Source: Candidatus Saccharimonadota bacterium (GTDB taxonomy: Bacteria > Patescibacteriota > Saccharimonadia > Saccharimonadales > Saccharimonadaceae). Taken from it: a stretch of DNA of 64,000 nucleotides. A program made the position numbers and the translations under genes. Of the stretch, positions 45,163-53,613 are shown one piece after another (the first letter of the stretch is position 1; the number at the start of each line of letters is the position of its first letter). The notes under the pieces are model-generated. The model was not told where the DNA came from, did no database searches, and was given only the letters and a program-made list of their open reading frames with translations. Location of the stretch: contig WRHJ01000004.1 of the NCBI GenBank assembly GCA_009783305.1, positions 1-64,000 on the forward strand, read 5' to 3'.

Positions 45163-45780
45163 TTACTCGGTAATTTTGATCATATTTCGGATGAATATGG
45201 ATCTTTCGTAGAAGAAGCCTGATAAATCTTTGATCAGACATCCCCCGTCGTCCCCGAGCCTGGTTCTACTTTGCTTCCAGTTCTCGAATGATGGGAAGAA
45301 TATGTCAGGATATTTGGCTTGCAGATATTGGCGATAATGTTCCAGGTCGCAATCATAGAGACGGATTTCGCCGCGATTTTCTTTGGATGCGAATGCAATT
45401 TCCCCTTTTTCCAATAGAAATGCCAGAATGACGACAAGGTAGCTTGAGGCGATCTCGGGTTCGGAAAAAGGAGGGTAGTTACCTGGGATGAAATCTTTTT
45501 CATCGGAAATGATGTCGGCACGATATTGTACTTCGCCCATGTCTGCGATGGTATTGCCTTGCCAACTGGTTACTGTGGTGCCAAAAGAGACAAATGTTTC
45601 GGGCATGACCTCTATGGTGTCGATGTACATTTGCATTTTTTCGCCTGCCTCTAAGGATTGAAGCTCGTCTGGCGAAAATTTTTGGGCGTAGTTTTCTGCG
45701 TTTAGACATACGTAGGTATCTGCGTAGCTTAGAACCGCATCTTGTACCTTACGAACATTTAACTGACTGACTGTTATCAT
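45163..45780 (-). CDS. Hypothetical protein
   Basis: 205 residues from the ATG at 45780, which has GGAGGGG 6 nt upstream (an adjacent in-frame TTG is less well placed). Soluble, acidic, mixed alpha/beta, no recognised family. Contains a stretch of negatively charged residues and a Trp-rich end (FENWKQSRTRLGDDGG). It has its own promoter, a leader of about 50 nt and a terminator, and lies beside the 44474 gene in the same orientation. Confidence 0.65.
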   Translation of the reverse strand: MITVSQLNVRKVQDAVLSYADTYVCLNAENYAQKFSPDELQSLEAGEKMQMYIDTIEVMPETFVSFGTTVTSWQGNTIADMGEVQYRADIISDEKDFIPGNYPPFSEPEIASSYLVVILAFLLEKGEIAFASKENRGEIRLYDCDLEHYRQYLQAKYPDIFFPSFENWKQSRTRLGDDGGCLIKDLSGFFYERSIFIRNMIKITE

Positions 45781-45837
45781 CAATTACCCCTCCAAATTAA
45801 AAAACTTAGATCGGCTAATGCGCGACCATATCTTTCT

Positions 45838-45866
45838 ATTGTATCATACTTATTCAAAAAAGTCAA
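45838..45866 (-). promoter_or_regulatory. Near-consensus sigma-70 promoter
   Basis: TTGACT, 17-bp spacer ending TGA, TACAAT. Confidence 0.75.
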
Positions 45867-45928
45867 TAGAGAGGAGGTTGAAAGGGGATATGGTATACTA
45901 TAAACACATTAATCAAAGGAGTAAGTCC

Positions 45929-47131
45929 ATGAAATTATCCGAGGAACTGGCGTGGCGCGGCTTTGTGGCTGAGCATACGCTAAACGACATATCAGACTTA
46001 GACAAGGCTCCACGAAAGTTCTATTGGGGGGTAGATCCGTCGGCCGACAGTATGCACATTGGCAATCTGGCGGCGGCAATGATGTGCGCCTGTTTTATTC
46101 GGCACGATTATCAACCGTTCTTGTTGGTAGGGGGTGCGACGGGTCAGATTGGTGATCCGAAAGATAATGGCGAGCGAGATTTGAAGTCGTTGGACGAGAT
46201 TGCGCATAATAAGGCTGCGATTCGTGACCAGATGGCGCGAGTGGTGGTGGCGCCGAATTTGACAATGGTGGACAACTACGATTGGTTCTCTGAGATGAAT
46301 TATCTGGCGTTTTTGCGCGAGATTGGCAAACAATTTTCGATGACGCAGTTGTTGGATCGACAGTTTATTCAGGCGCGGATTGGCGATGGCGGGTCAGGGA
46401 TATCTTATGCGGAGTTTTCATACACCTTGATTCAGGGCTATGATTTTTTGTATCTGTACCGAGAATACGGGGTGGATTTGCAGTTGTGCGGGGCGGATCA
46501 GCTGGGGAATTGTACCTCTGGGATTCATTTGATCAAGCGGCTGGAGGGGGCTAGTGCGGATGCGTATGCTTGCCCACTGATTATTGACAAGGTTTCGGGG
46601 CGGAAATTTGGCAAATCAGAGGGGAACGCGATTTGGCTGGATGAGAAACAGACTTCGGTGTTTGACTTCTATCAATTCTGGCTGGGGCAGGCCGATGTGG
46701 GAGTGGAAGATTATTTGAAGTTCTACACTTTATTGATGCCGGATGAATTGACGGAATTGATGGCGGAACATGAGGAGAGGCCGAGTGAGCGAGTGGCGCA
46801 GAAGCGATTGGCGTATGAAGTGACAAAGATCGTGCATGGCGAGGAGAAGGCGAAGGGGGTGGCAAAAGTGACGGAGTTGCTGTTTGGGGGAGCTGAATTG
46901 AGTGATGCAGATTTTAATCTGTTAGCGGAGTTTGTACCTGCGCTTGATCTTGGCATAACAGTGGTAGATGCGCTGGTGGATAGCGGGGTGGCGAGCAGCA
47001 AGGCTGAGGCGCGACAATTGATTAAATCTGGGGCGGTTTCGGTAGGGGGGAAGAAAATTAGTGATGATATGGTGGTAAATGAGCGCGCTGTGGTCAAGCG
47101 TGGTAAAAATAAATTTATATTAGTGAGGTAA
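45929..47131 (+). CDS. tyrS: Tyrosyl-tRNA synthetase
   Basis: 400 residues from the ATG at 45929, preceded by CAAAGGAG. Class I aminoacyl-tRNA synthetase: the HIGH motif appears as HIGN at 43-46, the KMSKS-type loop as KFGKS near residue 226, and a C-terminal S4 RNA-binding domain (about 335-400, SKAEARQLIKSGAVSVGG). A TGGTATACT box lies about 35 nt upstream. The HAD phosphatase gene follows after 3 nt. Confidence 0.95.
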   Translation: MKLSEELAWRGFVAEHTLNDISDLDKAPRKFYWGVDPSADSMHIGNLAAAMMCACFIRHDYQPFLLVGGATGQIGDPKDNGERDLKSLDEIAHNKAAIRDQMARVVVAPNLTMVDNYDWFSEMNYLAFLREIGKQFSMTQLLDRQFIQARIGDGGSGISYAEFSYTLIQGYDFLYLYREYGVDLQLCGADQLGNCTSGIHLIKRLEGASADAYACPLIIDKVSGRKFGKSEGNAIWLDEKQTSVFDFYQFWLGQADVGVEDYLKFYTLLMPDELTELMAEHEERPSERVAQKRLAYEVTKIVHGEEKAKGVAKVTELLFGGAELSDADFNLLAEFVPALDLGITVVDALVDSGVASSKAEARQLIKSGAVSVGGKKISDDMVVNERAVVKRGKNKFILVR

Positions 47132-47134
47132 AAA

Positions 47135-47905
47135 GTGAAGAAAGTATTATGTTTTGATGTTGATCAGACGCTAAATGTGGCAAAGACGCCAATCACGAAA
47201 GAGATGGCGGATGCGTTGATTGGATGCTTGGACACGTATATTGTGGCGCCGATTTCGGGGCAAAAATATGATCAATTTATTGTGCAGCTGATTGAGCCAT
47301 TGATTGCGGCAGGGGCGACGGACAAGCAACTAAGTAACGTGCATATGTTTGTAACGCAGGGGACGAGGTATTATCGTTATGATGCTAGCAAAAAAGATTG
47401 GGAGTTGGTGTACAAGTATGATCTGACGGACGAGCAGATTAAGGGGATGACTGATGCGATGGAAAAGGCGGCAAAGGAGTTGGGGTATTGGGAAGAAGAC
47501 AAATTAGCGGAAGGTGATGAGATCATTGAAAATCGCATTTCGCAGGTGACGTTTTCGGCGCTGGGGCAGATGGCGGGTACGGAGGTAAAGTATGCTTGGG
47601 ATCCGGATCATAAGAAGCGCAATGCGATTATTGAGATTGCGAAGAAGCTGACGCCGGAGTTTGAATATGAGGTGGGCGGGACAACTTCGATTAATGCTAC
47701 CCTGCCCGGTACGAATAAAAAGTTTGGTATGACGCACTTGATGGAAGAATTGAAGGTGAGCATGGATGAGGTGTTGTATTTTGGCGATATGACGCAACCG
47801 GGCGGCAATGATTATCCAGTGGTAGAGATGGGTTTTGACACGATTACGGTGCGGGATTGGGTAGAGACGGCGAACGTGTTGCAAGGGATTTTGTTTACGA
47901 ATTAG
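47135..47905 (+). CDS. HAD superfamily IIB phosphatase/phosphomannomutase-like
   Basis: 256 residues with GTG start, GAGGT overlapping the tyrS stop. HAD motif I is FDVDQTLN at 7-14 and motif IV is LYFGDMTQPGGNDYPV. The cap and KFGMTHLMEEL resemble eukaryotic-type phosphomannomutase (PMM2-like) HAD proteins. It may act on hexose phosphates; substrate uncertain. Coupled to tyrS. Confidence 0.82.
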   Translation: MKKVLCFDVDQTLNVAKTPITKEMADALIGCLDTYIVAPISGQKYDQFIVQLIEPLIAAGATDKQLSNVHMFVTQGTRYYRYDASKKDWELVYKYDLTDEQIKGMTDAMEKAAKELGYWEEDKLAEGDEIIENRISQVTFSALGQMAGTEVKYAWDPDHKKRNAIIEIAKKLTPEFEYEVGGTTSINATLPGTNKKFGMTHLMEELKVSMDEVLYFGDMTQPGGNDYPVVEMGFDTITVRDWVETANVLQGILFTN

Positions 47906-47918
47906 CCAAGCATAAGTG

Positions 47919-47927
47919 TGATACAAT
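47919..47927 (+). promoter_or_regulatory. Extended -10 box, leaderless start
   Basis: TGATACAAT with 6 nt to ATG at 47934. Confidence 0.7.
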
Positions 47928-47933
47928 TTGGGT

Positions 47934-48422
47934 ATGAAACGTGCAGCGCGGGGGTTTAGATTTATGGGGCGAGTGTTGTTGTCCGCCGGCACGGTGCTGT
48001 TGGTAGGGGCGGTGATGGTCATGCTGTACGCGATATTTGGGGGATTTAGTGATACGGGCGTAACGCCGCCGCCAGGATTTATACCTGGACCGGGGAGTTC
48101 GGAAGTGGACAATGAAGTGCGGCTGGCCGGACTGATTTGGTCGAGCTTGATCATTATGTTGGCGGTGGTGGGGTTGGCTTTGGTGTTTAAGAGGTTGAAC
48201 GCGGCTGTGAGGGGAATTATCGGTAAGATTGCGAAGTTTATGCATACGGATATCTTCTTGACGGAGTTGGCGTTGACGGCTTTGGTGTGGGTTTTGATTG
48301 GCTTAATCTTGCTATTTGTAATGCCGGTAGCAGAAATTTTGGTAGGAGTTTTCTTTGTGGTAAATGGGCTGTGTTTTATACTGGCATGGGTATTTTACGG
48401 GCGGAAAAAATATAAGCTTTAA
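47934..48422 (+). CDS. Hypothetical four-helix membrane protein
   Basis: 162 residues. Basic N terminus (KRAARGFRFMGR) followed by predicted helices at about 13-36, 63-85, 108-130 and 133-155, and a basic end (YGRKKYKL). A Pro/Gly-rich loop lies between the first two. No family recognised. The ATG is set by the extended -10 box 6 nt upstream. Confidence 0.68.
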   Translation: MKRAARGFRFMGRVLLSAGTVLLVGAVMVMLYAIFGGFSDTGVTPPPGFIPGPGSSEVDNEVRLAGLIWSSLIIMLAVVGLALVFKRLNAAVRGIIGKIAKFMHTDIFLTELALTALVWVLIGLILLFVMPVAEILVGVFFVVNGLCFILAWVFYGRKKYKL

Positions 48423-48444
48423 GTTTGCATGAGGAAAACGCTTA

Positions 48445-48453
48445 TGTTAATAT
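48445..48453 (+). promoter_or_regulatory. Extended -10 box, leaderless tpiA
   Basis: TGTTAATAT with 6 nt to ATG at 48460. Confidence 0.65.
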
Positions 48454-48459
48454 GGGCGT

Positions 48460-49251
48460 ATGGGTGACGTGCGCAAAATTTATATTGTTGGAAACTGGAA
48501 GATGAATTTTACGCCCGGTGAGGCGAGTTTGTATTTGCATAAATTGTCAAAGAAAGTGACACCGGGTAAGGATATTCAGATCATTGTGGCGCCGAGCATG
48601 ATTTCGCTACAGACTTTGAGTTTGCAGGTGAATCGAAGGGAATTTAAATTGGCGGCGCAGAACATTAATGGGCGGGATTTTGGAGCTTTTACGGGCGAGG
48701 TTTCGGCGGCACAGTTGCGCGGGATTGTGGATTACGCTCTGGTGGGACACTCGGAGCGACGTTATCTTTTCTATGAACACGATAAAATTACGAGAGAAAA
48801 GGTGGCGGCGGCTTTGCGAAATCGGATTGTTCCGATTTTGTGCATTGGCGAAACATTAAATGAGCGTGAAAATGGCGAGACCGATATGGTGATCCGTGAT
48901 CAGTTGATTGGTGGTTTGTCTGAGGTAGTGAAGGAAGATATGGATAAGGTGATTGTGGCTTATGAGCCAGTTTGGGCAATATCGAGTAATAAAGATGCGA
49001 AATTGGCGACGCCGGATGAGGTGGAAGATGCGGTGAGGCAAGTGCGCAAGCATGTGGCAGAGGTTTATGGGGAAAAGGTAGCGGAAGCATTGCCGGTTTT
49101 GTATGGTGGTTCAATAAATAACTCCAATGCCGGGACTTATTTGCGAATTGAAGGTGTGGACGGGCTGTTGATGGGGGGTGCGAGTTTGATTGCGGATGAA
49201 TTTAGTAGTATAGTGGACATAGCAAAAGAGGTAAGAGATGAGCGAGATTGA
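48460..49251 (+). CDS. tpiA: Triosephosphate isomerase
   Basis: 263 residues. Interconverts dihydroxyacetone phosphate and glyceraldehyde 3-phosphate. Catalytic Lys14 in GNWKMNF, His in ALVGHSERR, Glu in VAYEPVWAIS and the phosphate loop LYGGSINNSN; all intact. Leaderless start. Its end overlaps the following acidic membrane-protein gene by 14 nt. Confidence 0.96.
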   Translation: MGDVRKIYIVGNWKMNFTPGEASLYLHKLSKKVTPGKDIQIIVAPSMISLQTLSLQVNRREFKLAAQNINGRDFGAFTGEVSAAQLRGIVDYALVGHSERRYLFYEHDKITREKVAAALRNRIVPILCIGETLNERENGETDMVIRDQLIGGLSEVVKEDMDKVIVAYEPVWAISSNKDAKLATPDEVEDAVRQVRKHVAEVYGEKVAEALPVLYGGSINNSNAGTYLRIEGVDGLLMGGASLIADEFSSIVDIAKEVRDERD

Positions 49252-49960
49252 TTACGAAGAACTAGACAAGGAGGTGGGGAAGGTTATGGCTGATGATGGC
49301 GATGAGAAACATGTAATCACGAAGCGTATGGAAGCGGAGGAAGAGGGCGTGGAAGCGTCAGAAATGCACGTGAAGCCGCAATCTAAGCCGGCGAAACGAG
49401 GGCGATATATGGATATGGTGCATCCAACTTCGGACATGCGGCCGCCGTCTAGGAATTACTCTGTGAGCAAGGAAATTGAGGCGCCTGAGGAGATTGAAAC
49501 TGAGTCTGTTAAGGAAGAGGTTGAGGAAGAAGACGAGCCGGAATTTGGCGTAATTGAAGATGTGAACAAGGACTTGGAGGCAGAGGCAGATTTCGTGTCT
49601 AAGCCAGAGGCGATGAAGGATTTGCCGGAAAAGGAAGAGTTTGAAGATTTTGATGATGAGGAAGAGCCGGATGCGAATAATTACTCGCTGGGTGGAAAAT
49701 CGCCTTTTATTCCGGATGCGAAGGTAGAAAAGCGGCCGCTTGGAGATTATGTGCCGGAAGGCAGTGCGCGGGGCGTGCAAAGTACGAAAAATGTTTATAG
49801 TCAACGGGTGCCGATGGAAGAGATTGCGCCTGATGTGAAACCGACGGTGATTGGGACGCAGAGAAAATCAGGTTGGATTTGGGCAATAGTGACGATTTTG
49901 GTGATTGCGGCAGGCGGCGGCTTAGGCGTGTTAGCCTTCATGCTTTATACGAATCAATAG
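49238..49960 (+). CDS. Hypothetical acidic tail-anchored protein
   Basis: 240 residues. Very acidic, probably disordered from 1 to about 210, with Glu-rich runs (EEVEEEDEPEFG, EEFEDFDDEEEPD), and a single C-terminal membrane helix at about 216-237, so it is tail-anchored with the long part in the cytoplasm. It overlaps tpiA by 14 nt; GAGGT-like bases within tpiA may serve as ribosome site. No family recognised. Confidence 0.68.
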   Translation: MSEIDYEELDKEVGKVMADDGDEKHVITKRMEAEEEGVEASEMHVKPQSKPAKRGRYMDMVHPTSDMRPPSRNYSVSKEIEAPEEIETESVKEEVEEEDEPEFGVIEDVNKDLEAEADFVSKPEAMKDLPEKEEFEDFDDEEEPDANNYSLGGKSPFIPDAKVEKRPLGDYVPEGSARGVQSTKNVYSQRVPMEEIAPDVKPTVIGTQRKSGWIWAIVTILVIAAGGGLGVLAFMLYTNQ

Positions 49961-49990
49961 GTTTTATGTTATAATTTGGGGGACCTTTAT

Positions 49991-50068
49991 GGTGAGCGTA
50001 GCTCAGTTGGTTAGAGCTCTTGATTGTGGTCCAAGAGGTCGTGGGTTCAAGTCCCATCGCTCACCCCA
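49991..50068 (+). tRNA. tRNA-His(GUG)
   Basis: 78 nt including the extra 5' G opposite C73, and encoded CCA. Anticodon loop TTGTGGT. The stem CTTGA/CCAAG has an A31-C39 mismatch. Promoter TGTTATAAT 15 nt upstream. Confidence 0.93.
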
Positions 50069-50112
50069 GGTCTTTTTTGTTGTTTCAAAATATCGCGCTC
50101 CTGTTATATAGA

Positions 50113-50141
50113 TTGACGATAATTATTTTACGGTATATACT
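50113..50141 (+). promoter_or_regulatory. Near-consensus sigma-70 promoter
   Basis: TTGACG, 17-bp spacer, TATACT; a CACTC-GTAA-GAGTG hairpin and TAGGAGG follow before the ATG at 50189. Confidence 0.75.
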
Positions 50142-50188
50142 TGCCTCAACACTCGTAAGAGTGAATTTGTTCTTTAGGAGGTTCTATC

Positions 50189-50581
50189 ATGACTACATTG
50201 GAAGTATTGGCGAAGATTCAGGGCTACGTGGATGCCAGGATGCCGGCGGCGGATGCAAACTGGATCGGCGGTCTAATCGAGGAGGCGATTGACTGCTACA
50301 ACGCAGAAGCGGAGGAGATGTCCGAAGCGCTGGACAAAGCCTTCGCTGCGGGATACGAGGAAGGCCAGGATGACGCCATTGAGGTGTTAACCGAGGACGG
50401 AGACTGCGACTGCGACGACGAGGATGAAGGCGACGACGGCGAGGATGAATATTGCGATTGCGACAACGTGGTACATGTCGTCCTACACTGTTGCTGTTGC
50501 TGCGACGACGAGGATGAAGGCGACAGCGAGTCGGATGAGCCCGACGCACAGGGAGACGGCGCCGACGGTACGTCTGAATAG
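50189..50581 (+). CDS. Cys- and Asp/Glu-rich small protein, possible metal binder
   Basis: 130 residues. A helical N-terminal half (about 1-65) is followed by a low-complexity region with CDCDDEDEGDD, then YCDCD, then five consecutive Cys (CCCCC) and a second DDEDEGD block, ending in an acidic tail. In all there are ten or more Cys among dense acidic residues. Metal binding is the natural suggestion, but no known family is recognised. It has its own strong promoter, TAGGAGG site and terminator, and sits between tRNA-His and tRNA-Gly. Confidence 0.7.
   Translation: MTTLEVLAKIQGYVDARMPAADANWIGGLIEEAIDCYNAEAEEMSEALDKAFAAGYEEGQDDAIEVLTEDGDCDCDDEDEGDDGEDEYCDCDNVVHVVLHCCCCCDDEDEGDSESDEPDAQGDGADGTSE
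50410..50434 (+). repeat. 25-bp direct repeat, copy 1
   Basis: Identical to 50500-50524, 90 bp apart, in frame; encodes the CDDEDEGD block. Confidence 0.95.
50500..50524 (+). repeat. 25-bp direct repeat, copy 2
   Basis: Identical to 50410-50434. Confidence 0.95.
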
Positions 50582-50603
50582 TACTAACCTCAAATTTGAC
50601 CAT

Positions 50604-50627
50604 AAACGCCCCTACGGGGGCGTTTTT
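50604..50627 (+). terminator. Intrinsic terminator
   Basis: 8-bp stem AACGCCCC/GGGGCGTT with T5. Confidence 0.88.
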
Positions 50628-50661
50628 CTATGCTATAATTCTGGGCAGGGGAAGTAACGTT

Positions 50662-50736
50662 GCGAGTGTAGTACAACGGTCAGTATACAAGTTTTCCAAA
50701 CTTGGGACGAGAGTTCGATTCTCTCCACTCGCACCA
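50662..50736 (+). tRNA. tRNA-Gly(UCC)
   Basis: 75 nt with encoded CCA. Acceptor GCGAGTG/CACTCGC, anticodon stem CAAGT/ACTTG fully paired around TTTCCAA. Promoter TGCTATAAT 22 nt upstream. Confidence 0.95.
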
Positions 50737-50753
50737 TTTTTGTTGTGATATTA

Positions 50754-52793
50754 TTACCGCCAGAAAGGATCGAGCAATGCTAGGTCGGTGACTTGGGTGT
50801 TGCGGAATGCGAAAGTATTACGGGATGGATTAACGCCACCTATCTTATTGTCTATAAACGTTTGAGCACTACCTGTTAGTGATTTCATGCCATAAAATAT
50901 GCGGTTGAACACACTGTACGCGTTTGCCGTGGTTATTTTTCCAGCGAAATTAGCGCCGCCCCAGATATTGTTAACGTCTGTAGTCGGAGTATCGTTAGCG
51001 TAAGCATATTCCGTAAATGTATTATTAAATAATCCATTAATGGACGTAGCATTAGTTAGGTCAATAAGGTTAAAGAGATTGTTGGGGATAGTAGCGGTAG
51101 TTGAGCTGCGAGCATAGCTATCGAATGTGCTAGCAAATAGGTTTGTCATATTAGTGGCATTGGACGTGTCAATTGTATCAAATAGACCGGTGGGAATAGT
51201 AGCGGTAGTTGAGCTGCGAGCAAAATCGCGGAATGTATCGGAGAATAGGTATCTTACATCAGTCGCATTGGACGTGTCAATTGTATCAAATAGACCGGTG
51301 GGAATAGTAGCGGTAGTTGAGCTGTAGGCGCAGTAAGCGAACGTGGAGCTGAACATATATGCTACGTTAGTCACATTTGATGTATCAATTGTACTGAATA
51401 GTACGGAGGGGATAATGGCGGTAGGTGAGCTGTAGGCGTAAGCGCCGAATGCATTGCGGAAGAGATATGATGTATCGGTGGCACTGGATGTATCAACTAC
51501 GTGAAATAGATCGTTGGGAATAGTAGCGGTAGTTGAATTATAGGCGTAGAATACAAAAACACCATTAAACATGCCGGATAAATTAGCGGCACTAGACGTA
51601 TCTATTTGGTCAAATAGCCCGGTGGGAATAGTAGCGGTAGTTGAATTATAGGCGTAGTAATTAAAAATGTTGTTAAACATATCTGACAGATCGTCGTCTC
51701 CTGATGTGTCGATTAGGCTAAATACATCTGCTGGAATACCAATGGCATTACGAGCTTCATGGAACATATAAGCAAAACGATAAGTGGACCCTCTGGTGCG
51801 AGATTGCGGCGGGATTGGAGTGTCGATAGATTTGAACATATTTTTGTTGTAGGGTTGATTAGCTTCACCGTATGAGCTGCTGAAGAATCCAAATGCGTTC
51901 ATCCAGCCATCAGTAGTGACACCGTAAGGGCGGATAGTAATCTGGTACTCGCCGGGCGAGGCATAGTTGTGGATGATGCCGTCGCTAATATCAGAAGCGG
52001 TCCCAGTTACGATTTCGTATTTTGTGCCATCGCCCCAGTCAATAGCCCAGTTGTATGGATGTGGAGGGGCCTCATACGAAGTGGGGTCAAAATTTACGAT
52101 GCCGCTGGTGGGAATATAAAAAGTAGTGAAGGTATTATCGTAGTGAGATGGGTCTGTATCTGGAGTGTTTGTCATTCTGGTATCAATCGTGAACATAAAG
52201 TGCTCACCTGTCTGCTCGATGACGGCATGAGTTATGTATGCGACATAATTTCCGGCTGGTAAATCGCTGGTGATATTAATGGTATAGTCTAGAGCATGAG
52301 AGGTGTCGCTATCGTTATCTGTGAGCAATGTTACTTGGTCGGTCATGGTGTTGCTATTTAAATCGATCGTGATGCGGTTGTCTGAAACGCTTTTGAGGAA
52401 GGCGAGGTGACTGTGGGGGGACAGTTCTATTGGGACGCGGAGCGTGTCTGAGGTTGTAGCGGATAAGTCTGGCTTGGTGATTGTGACATTGAGTATTCCG
52501 GCATCAAGGGAGAGCAAAGAAGCCGCTTTGGCAAAATTTACAAATTGCAAAGCGAGCACAGTCAATAATATGAAGGTGCTGGATACGATGCCTATTTTTA
52601 TTGTGGATGCTTTGTGTGCAGATCGACGCCGCAGCCAGAAAAATGCTGCTATAAACAAAATAATCGCAATAATTCCAATAACATGGATGTTGTTATGAAC
52701 AGCAAAGTCAATAAAGTTGGTCCCCAGTCCAGTATTAGGAGGCAGAGGAGTATCGAGGACTTGGATGTTTATCTGTTGTGTTATTTCATGCAT
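50754..52793 (-). CDS. Surface protein with BspA/DUF285-like 36-residue repeats and PKD-like domain
   Basis: 679 residues. Two N-terminal hydrophobic helices (about 35-54 and 65-86) are followed by a beta domain, a PKD-like module (WAIDWGDGTKYE...HNYASPGEYQITI) and about seven 36-residue repeats of the type STTATIPTGLFDTIDTSNAT...LF, matching DUF285/BspA-like leucine-rich arrays of mycoplasma and oral bacteria. No LPXTG; anchoring is by the N-terminal helices. Shine-Dalgarno AAAGGAG. A consensus promoter and leader of about 55 nt lie upstream. Likely an adhesin or host-contact protein. Confidence 0.82.
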   Translation of the reverse strand: MHEITQQINIQVLDTPLPPNTGLGTNFIDFAVHNNIHVIGIIAIILFIAAFFWLRRRSAHKASTIKIGIVSSTFILLTVLALQFVNFAKAASLLSLDAGILNVTITKPDLSATTSDTLRVPIELSPHSHLAFLKSVSDNRITIDLNSNTMTDQVTLLTDNDSDTSHALDYTINITSDLPAGNYVAYITHAVIEQTGEHFMFTIDTRMTNTPDTDPSHYDNTFTTFYIPTSGIVNFDPTSYEAPPHPYNWAIDWGDGTKYEIVTGTASDISDGIIHNYASPGEYQITIRPYGVTTDGWMNAFGFFSSSYGEANQPYNKNMFKSIDTPIPPQSRTRGSTYRFAYMFHEARNAIGIPADVFSLIDTSGDDDLSDMFNNIFNYYAYNSTTATIPTGLFDQIDTSSAANLSGMFNGVFVFYAYNSTTATIPNDLFHVVDTSSATDTSYLFRNAFGAYAYSSPTAIIPSVLFSTIDTSNVTNVAYMFSSTFAYCAYSSTTATIPTGLFDTIDTSNATDVRYLFSDTFRDFARSSTTATIPTGLFDTIDTSNATNMTNLFASTFDSYARSSTTATIPNNLFNLIDLTNATSINGLFNNTFTEYAYANDTPTTDVNNIWGGANFAGKITTANAYSVFNRIFYGMKSLTGSAQTFIDNKIGGVNPSRNTFAFRNTQVTDLALLDPFWR
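51070..51760 (-). repeat. 108-bp tandem repeat array (coding)
   Basis: About seven units of 108 bp. The two best-conserved neighbours share an almost identical block of over 50 bp starting near 51161 and 51269. Confidence 0.85.
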
Positions 52794-52856
52794 TCACTTC
52801 TCCTTTTTGCATATTAATGCCCAAAAAACTTTGCGAATATTAAACCCTACATAAGC

Positions 52857-52884
52857 ATTATAAAAAGAGGAAGAGAAATGTCAA
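52857..52884 (-). promoter_or_regulatory. Consensus sigma-70 promoter
   Basis: TTGACA (52879-52884), 16-bp spacer, TATAAT (52857-52862), for the repeat surface protein. Confidence 0.8.
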
Positions 52885-52911
52885 GGTCGTTATAACACCA
52901 TCTGGCCCCTA

Positions 52912-53571
52912 TTATAGTGCGGCTTTGGCGGCGGCGTTATTGGGGTTGAGTTTGATGACTTTTTCGTAGTAGCTGCGAGCTTCGGTGGTGTTGCCGAGGC
53001 GATTGTATAAATTGGCCAGTTGGAGGGAGAAATTTTCTTGCTTGGTGGTGTCGGAACCGGCAGCCGTGATGGCATTTTTGAGTAATTCTATAGCTAAGTT
53101 TACTTCGTCTTTGGCTTCATAGACTTGCGACAATTGAGTAATGGCCAACATGTAGGTCGGGTCGATTTCTAAGGATTTTTTGTAATATTCAATGGCCTGG
53201 TCGGTTTCTTTGAGATCGCGATAGACGGTGGCTAAACTGGCAGCGGTGGCAGCGGTGGGGGCTAATTCATATGAGCGCTCGTACATTTCTTTGGATTTTT
53301 TGAGATCACCGGTGGCACGGAGAGCGGCGGCATAGTTGCTGTAATCTTTAGAGTCAGATGAACCAGAGGCTTTTTGCTCTAGTTCTGGCAGGGAGTTTTT
53401 GAAATTTTCTTTGGTGGATACAGCCGGAGCGGTGTTGTCGTCTGATTCGTCAGATACAGTAGTGATTAATTTGATAACTGCAAAGGTAGTGGCAGCTACA
53501 ATAATTGCGATGATAAGGAAGAGCCATTTTTGGTTTTTGTGTGATTTAGGCTTGAGATTTAATGTGTCCAT
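52912..53571 (-). CDS. Membrane-anchored TPR protein
   Basis: 219 residues. One N-terminal membrane helix (about 17-39) is followed by four to five tetratricopeptide units (DYSNYAAALRATGDLKKSKEMYE, TAASLATVYRDLKETDQAIEYYKKSLEIDP and so on), a protein-interaction scaffold on the outer face. Partner unknown. A TGGTATAAT box ends 7 nt before the ATG. Confidence 0.85.
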   Translation of the reverse strand: MDTLNLKPKSHKNQKWLFLIIAIIVAATTFAVIKLITTVSDESDDNTAPAVSTKENFKNSLPELEQKASGSSDSKDYSNYAAALRATGDLKKSKEMYERSYELAPTAATAASLATVYRDLKETDQAIEYYKKSLEIDPTYMLAITQLSQVYEAKDEVNLAIELLKNAITAAGSDTTKQENFSLQLANLYNRLGNTTEARSYYEKVIKLNPNNAAAKAAL

Positions 53572-53613
53572 GTATGGGATTATACCATACAGGGGTACAT
53601 ATCTTTAAAGAGA

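Noticed and set aside
49358-49804. 148-codon antisense frame opposite the acidic tail-anchored protein
   Set aside because: It is the Phe/Arg/Leu-rich mirror of a Glu/Asp-rich coding sequence.
51070-51760. Possible CRISPR-like regular repeats
   Set aside because: 108-bp periodicity is a protein repeat (36 residues); there are no unique spacers.
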